Assembly (NCBI RefSeq): GCF_963665995.1
Contig: NZ_OY762512.1
Span: 1,736,001 to 1,800,000 of the forward strand
Source: Pleurocapsa sp. FMAR1
GTDB lineage: Bacteria > Cyanobacteriota > Cyanobacteriia > Cyanobacteriales > Xenococcaceae
Direction of reading: 5' to 3'
DNA length: 64,000 nucleotides
Positions within the stretch are counted from its first letter, which is position 1, and every line of letters starts with the position of its first letter. Below are positions 63,156 to 64,000 of the stretch, piece after piece. A program made the position numbers and the translations under genes. Under the pieces are notes generated by a model. The model was not told the origin of the DNA, did not search any database, and saw only the letters and a list, made by a program, of their open reading frames with translations.

Positions 63156-63911
63156 CTACCCTTGTTTCTTCTTGGGTGTGGAAAAGTAGAGGACAACTGC
63201 CAGCAAAATTAGGGCAATGATCGAAGCATAGCCCCTTGGCAGTGATAAACCACCTTTTGCCACTGGTTTAGTTAGAAAGTCGCCAAAAGTAGCTCCAAAC
63301 GGGCGGGTAAAAATGAATGCGAACCAGAATAGTAAAGCATCGTTCAGCTTGGTTACGTAGTGAAGGGCGATGACAATACCAATGACGGTAGCCGTTACCA
63401 ATGCACCCTGGATATAGCTTAGTCCCATGTTGTCTGTCAGAAAGTCACCAAAAGCTGTTCCCAAACTATTAGAAAATACCACCGCTAGCCAATAGGTAGT
63501 CTCGGCATCTTTCTTGATAATAGGGTAAACACTCAAATCGCGATCGCGATAGTACCAGACGGCGAGAGTGGTCAAAAGACAGGCTACTAAAATAAGCGAT
63601 CCTACTGCGTAGCCCAGACCAAGAGAGCGATCCATGAGGTCTGAAACTTCTGTTCCTGCTGTGGTTGTGGCGATGATGGCTGCCCAAAAAAGGACGGGAC
63701 GATATCTGTCGGCTTGAATTTGAAAAAAGAGGATAATTGCCAGGATCGCAACGGTTATGGCGAAGCCTACATAATACCCAAGCCCCAGAGACATGGAGAT
63801 AAAGTCACCTGCGGTTTCCCCCAGGGTTGTAGCAATAATCTTCATGATCCAGAAGAAAATCGTGACTTGGGCAACCTTGTTGGCAACTCTATTCGTTTCA
63901 ACTTTGTTCAT
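63156..63911 (-). CDS. DUF347 repeat membrane protein (COG4705-like)
   Basis: A 251-residue polytopic membrane protein with about eight helices organised as four similar modules. The key sequences are ATTLGETAGDF, TTAGTEVSDLMDRSLGLGY, SNSLGTAFGDFLTDNMGLSY and TRPFGATFGDFLTKP: each a G-E/D motif before a D-F/D-L pair in a helix. This repetition is the DUF347 signature. The family may be a transporter but this is not proved. It ends in a KKKQG tail. Minus strand, alone near the window end. Confidence 0.85.
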   Translation of the reverse strand: MNKVETNRVANKVAQVTIFFWIMKIIATTLGETAGDFISMSLGLGYYVGFAITVAILAIILFFQIQADRYRPVLFWAAIIATTTAGTEVSDLMDRSLGLGYAVGSLILVACLLTTLAVWYYRDRDLSVYPIIKKDAETTYWLAVVFSNSLGTAFGDFLTDNMGLSYIQGALVTATVIGIVIALHYVTKLNDALLFWFAFIFTRPFGATFGDFLTKPVAKGGLSLPRGYASIIALILLAVVLYFSTPKKKQG

Positions 63912-64000
63912 TGATTTTCCCTTAAAAATTTAAATTTTTACACCCAAACTTTAGAAAATAAGTGTCAGAAACTTTGCAAGATTTTGAATAACTTCTTGTA

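Overview
The window is a chromosomal segment of a cyanobacterium. Direct evidence is petG and cytM (photosynthetic and respiratory electron transport), a plant-type [2Fe-2S] ferredoxin, biliverdin reductase bvdR, cyanophycin genes cphB/cphA, a clpR-clpP3 pair, a GUN4 domain, the cyanobacterial sRNA Yfr1 next to trxA, several cyanobacteria-only small proteins (DUF2605, DUF2973 and others), and very many copies of the HIP1 octamer GCGATCGC. The DNA is AT-rich apart from short GC-rich repeat islands. The abundance of degenerate elements and accessory domain fusions suggests a larger-genome lineage, perhaps Pleurocapsales-like, but the genus cannot be fixed from this sequence.

Layout. 0-8 kb: two coiled-coil hypotheticals, pyrD, a DUF29 gene split by a decayed IS4-type element, then gcvH and gcvP. 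8-16 kb: DUF1622 membrane protein, ferredoxin (-), bvdR (+), then a mostly minus-strand run: aroQ, a 47-aa protein, an ICMT/DUF1295-like membrane protein, HAD phosphatase, LpxB-related glycosyltransferase, LOG protein. 16-24 kb: trxA with Yfr1 upstream, a DUF2079 membrane protein, a PAS-GGDEF-EAL pseudogene, thrS, DUF2605, DUF2973, cytM and petG. 24-33 kb: recQ with an upstream class III adenylate cyclase carrying a tandemly duplicated GAF domain, GNAT, a hypothetical gene, a CYP120-like P450, ComFB. 33-43 kb: cphB-cphA, trmD, two methyltransferases and a GT2 glycosyltransferase, a saccharopine-dehydrogenase-like protein, rsmB and a TerB-like protein. 43.9-49.6 kb: a five-gene minus-strand cluster (protease-GUN4 fusion, YjbQ, DUF952, NUDIX, Trm1), then a methylglyoxal synthase-lipid kinase fusion. 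49.8-56 kb: clpR-clpP3, followed by an accessory block with a vanadium haloperoxidase-like protein and an RTX Ca-binding protein, closed by a partial second copy of the clpP3 3' end. 56-64 kb: GC-rich repeat block, a RelBE-type toxin-antitoxin pair with a frameshifted toxin, cobS, tgt, DUF29, an aspartoacylase-like protein, era, moaD and a DUF347 membrane protein.

Housekeeping functions cover pyrimidine and shikimate synthesis, photorespiratory glycine cleavage, tRNA/rRNA modification (trmD, tgt, rsmB, Trm1) and Clp proteolysis. The most unusual signals are: (i) the haloperoxidase/RTX block flanked by direct repeats of the clpP3 3' end, with both proteins ending in the same acidic-plus-LFV tail, which suggests shared type I secretion; (ii) a family of modular GC-rich short repeats found intergenically, inside the transposase and at the 5' ends of two reading frames; (iii) two uncommon domain fusions. 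No tRNA, rRNA or CRISPR array was recognised.
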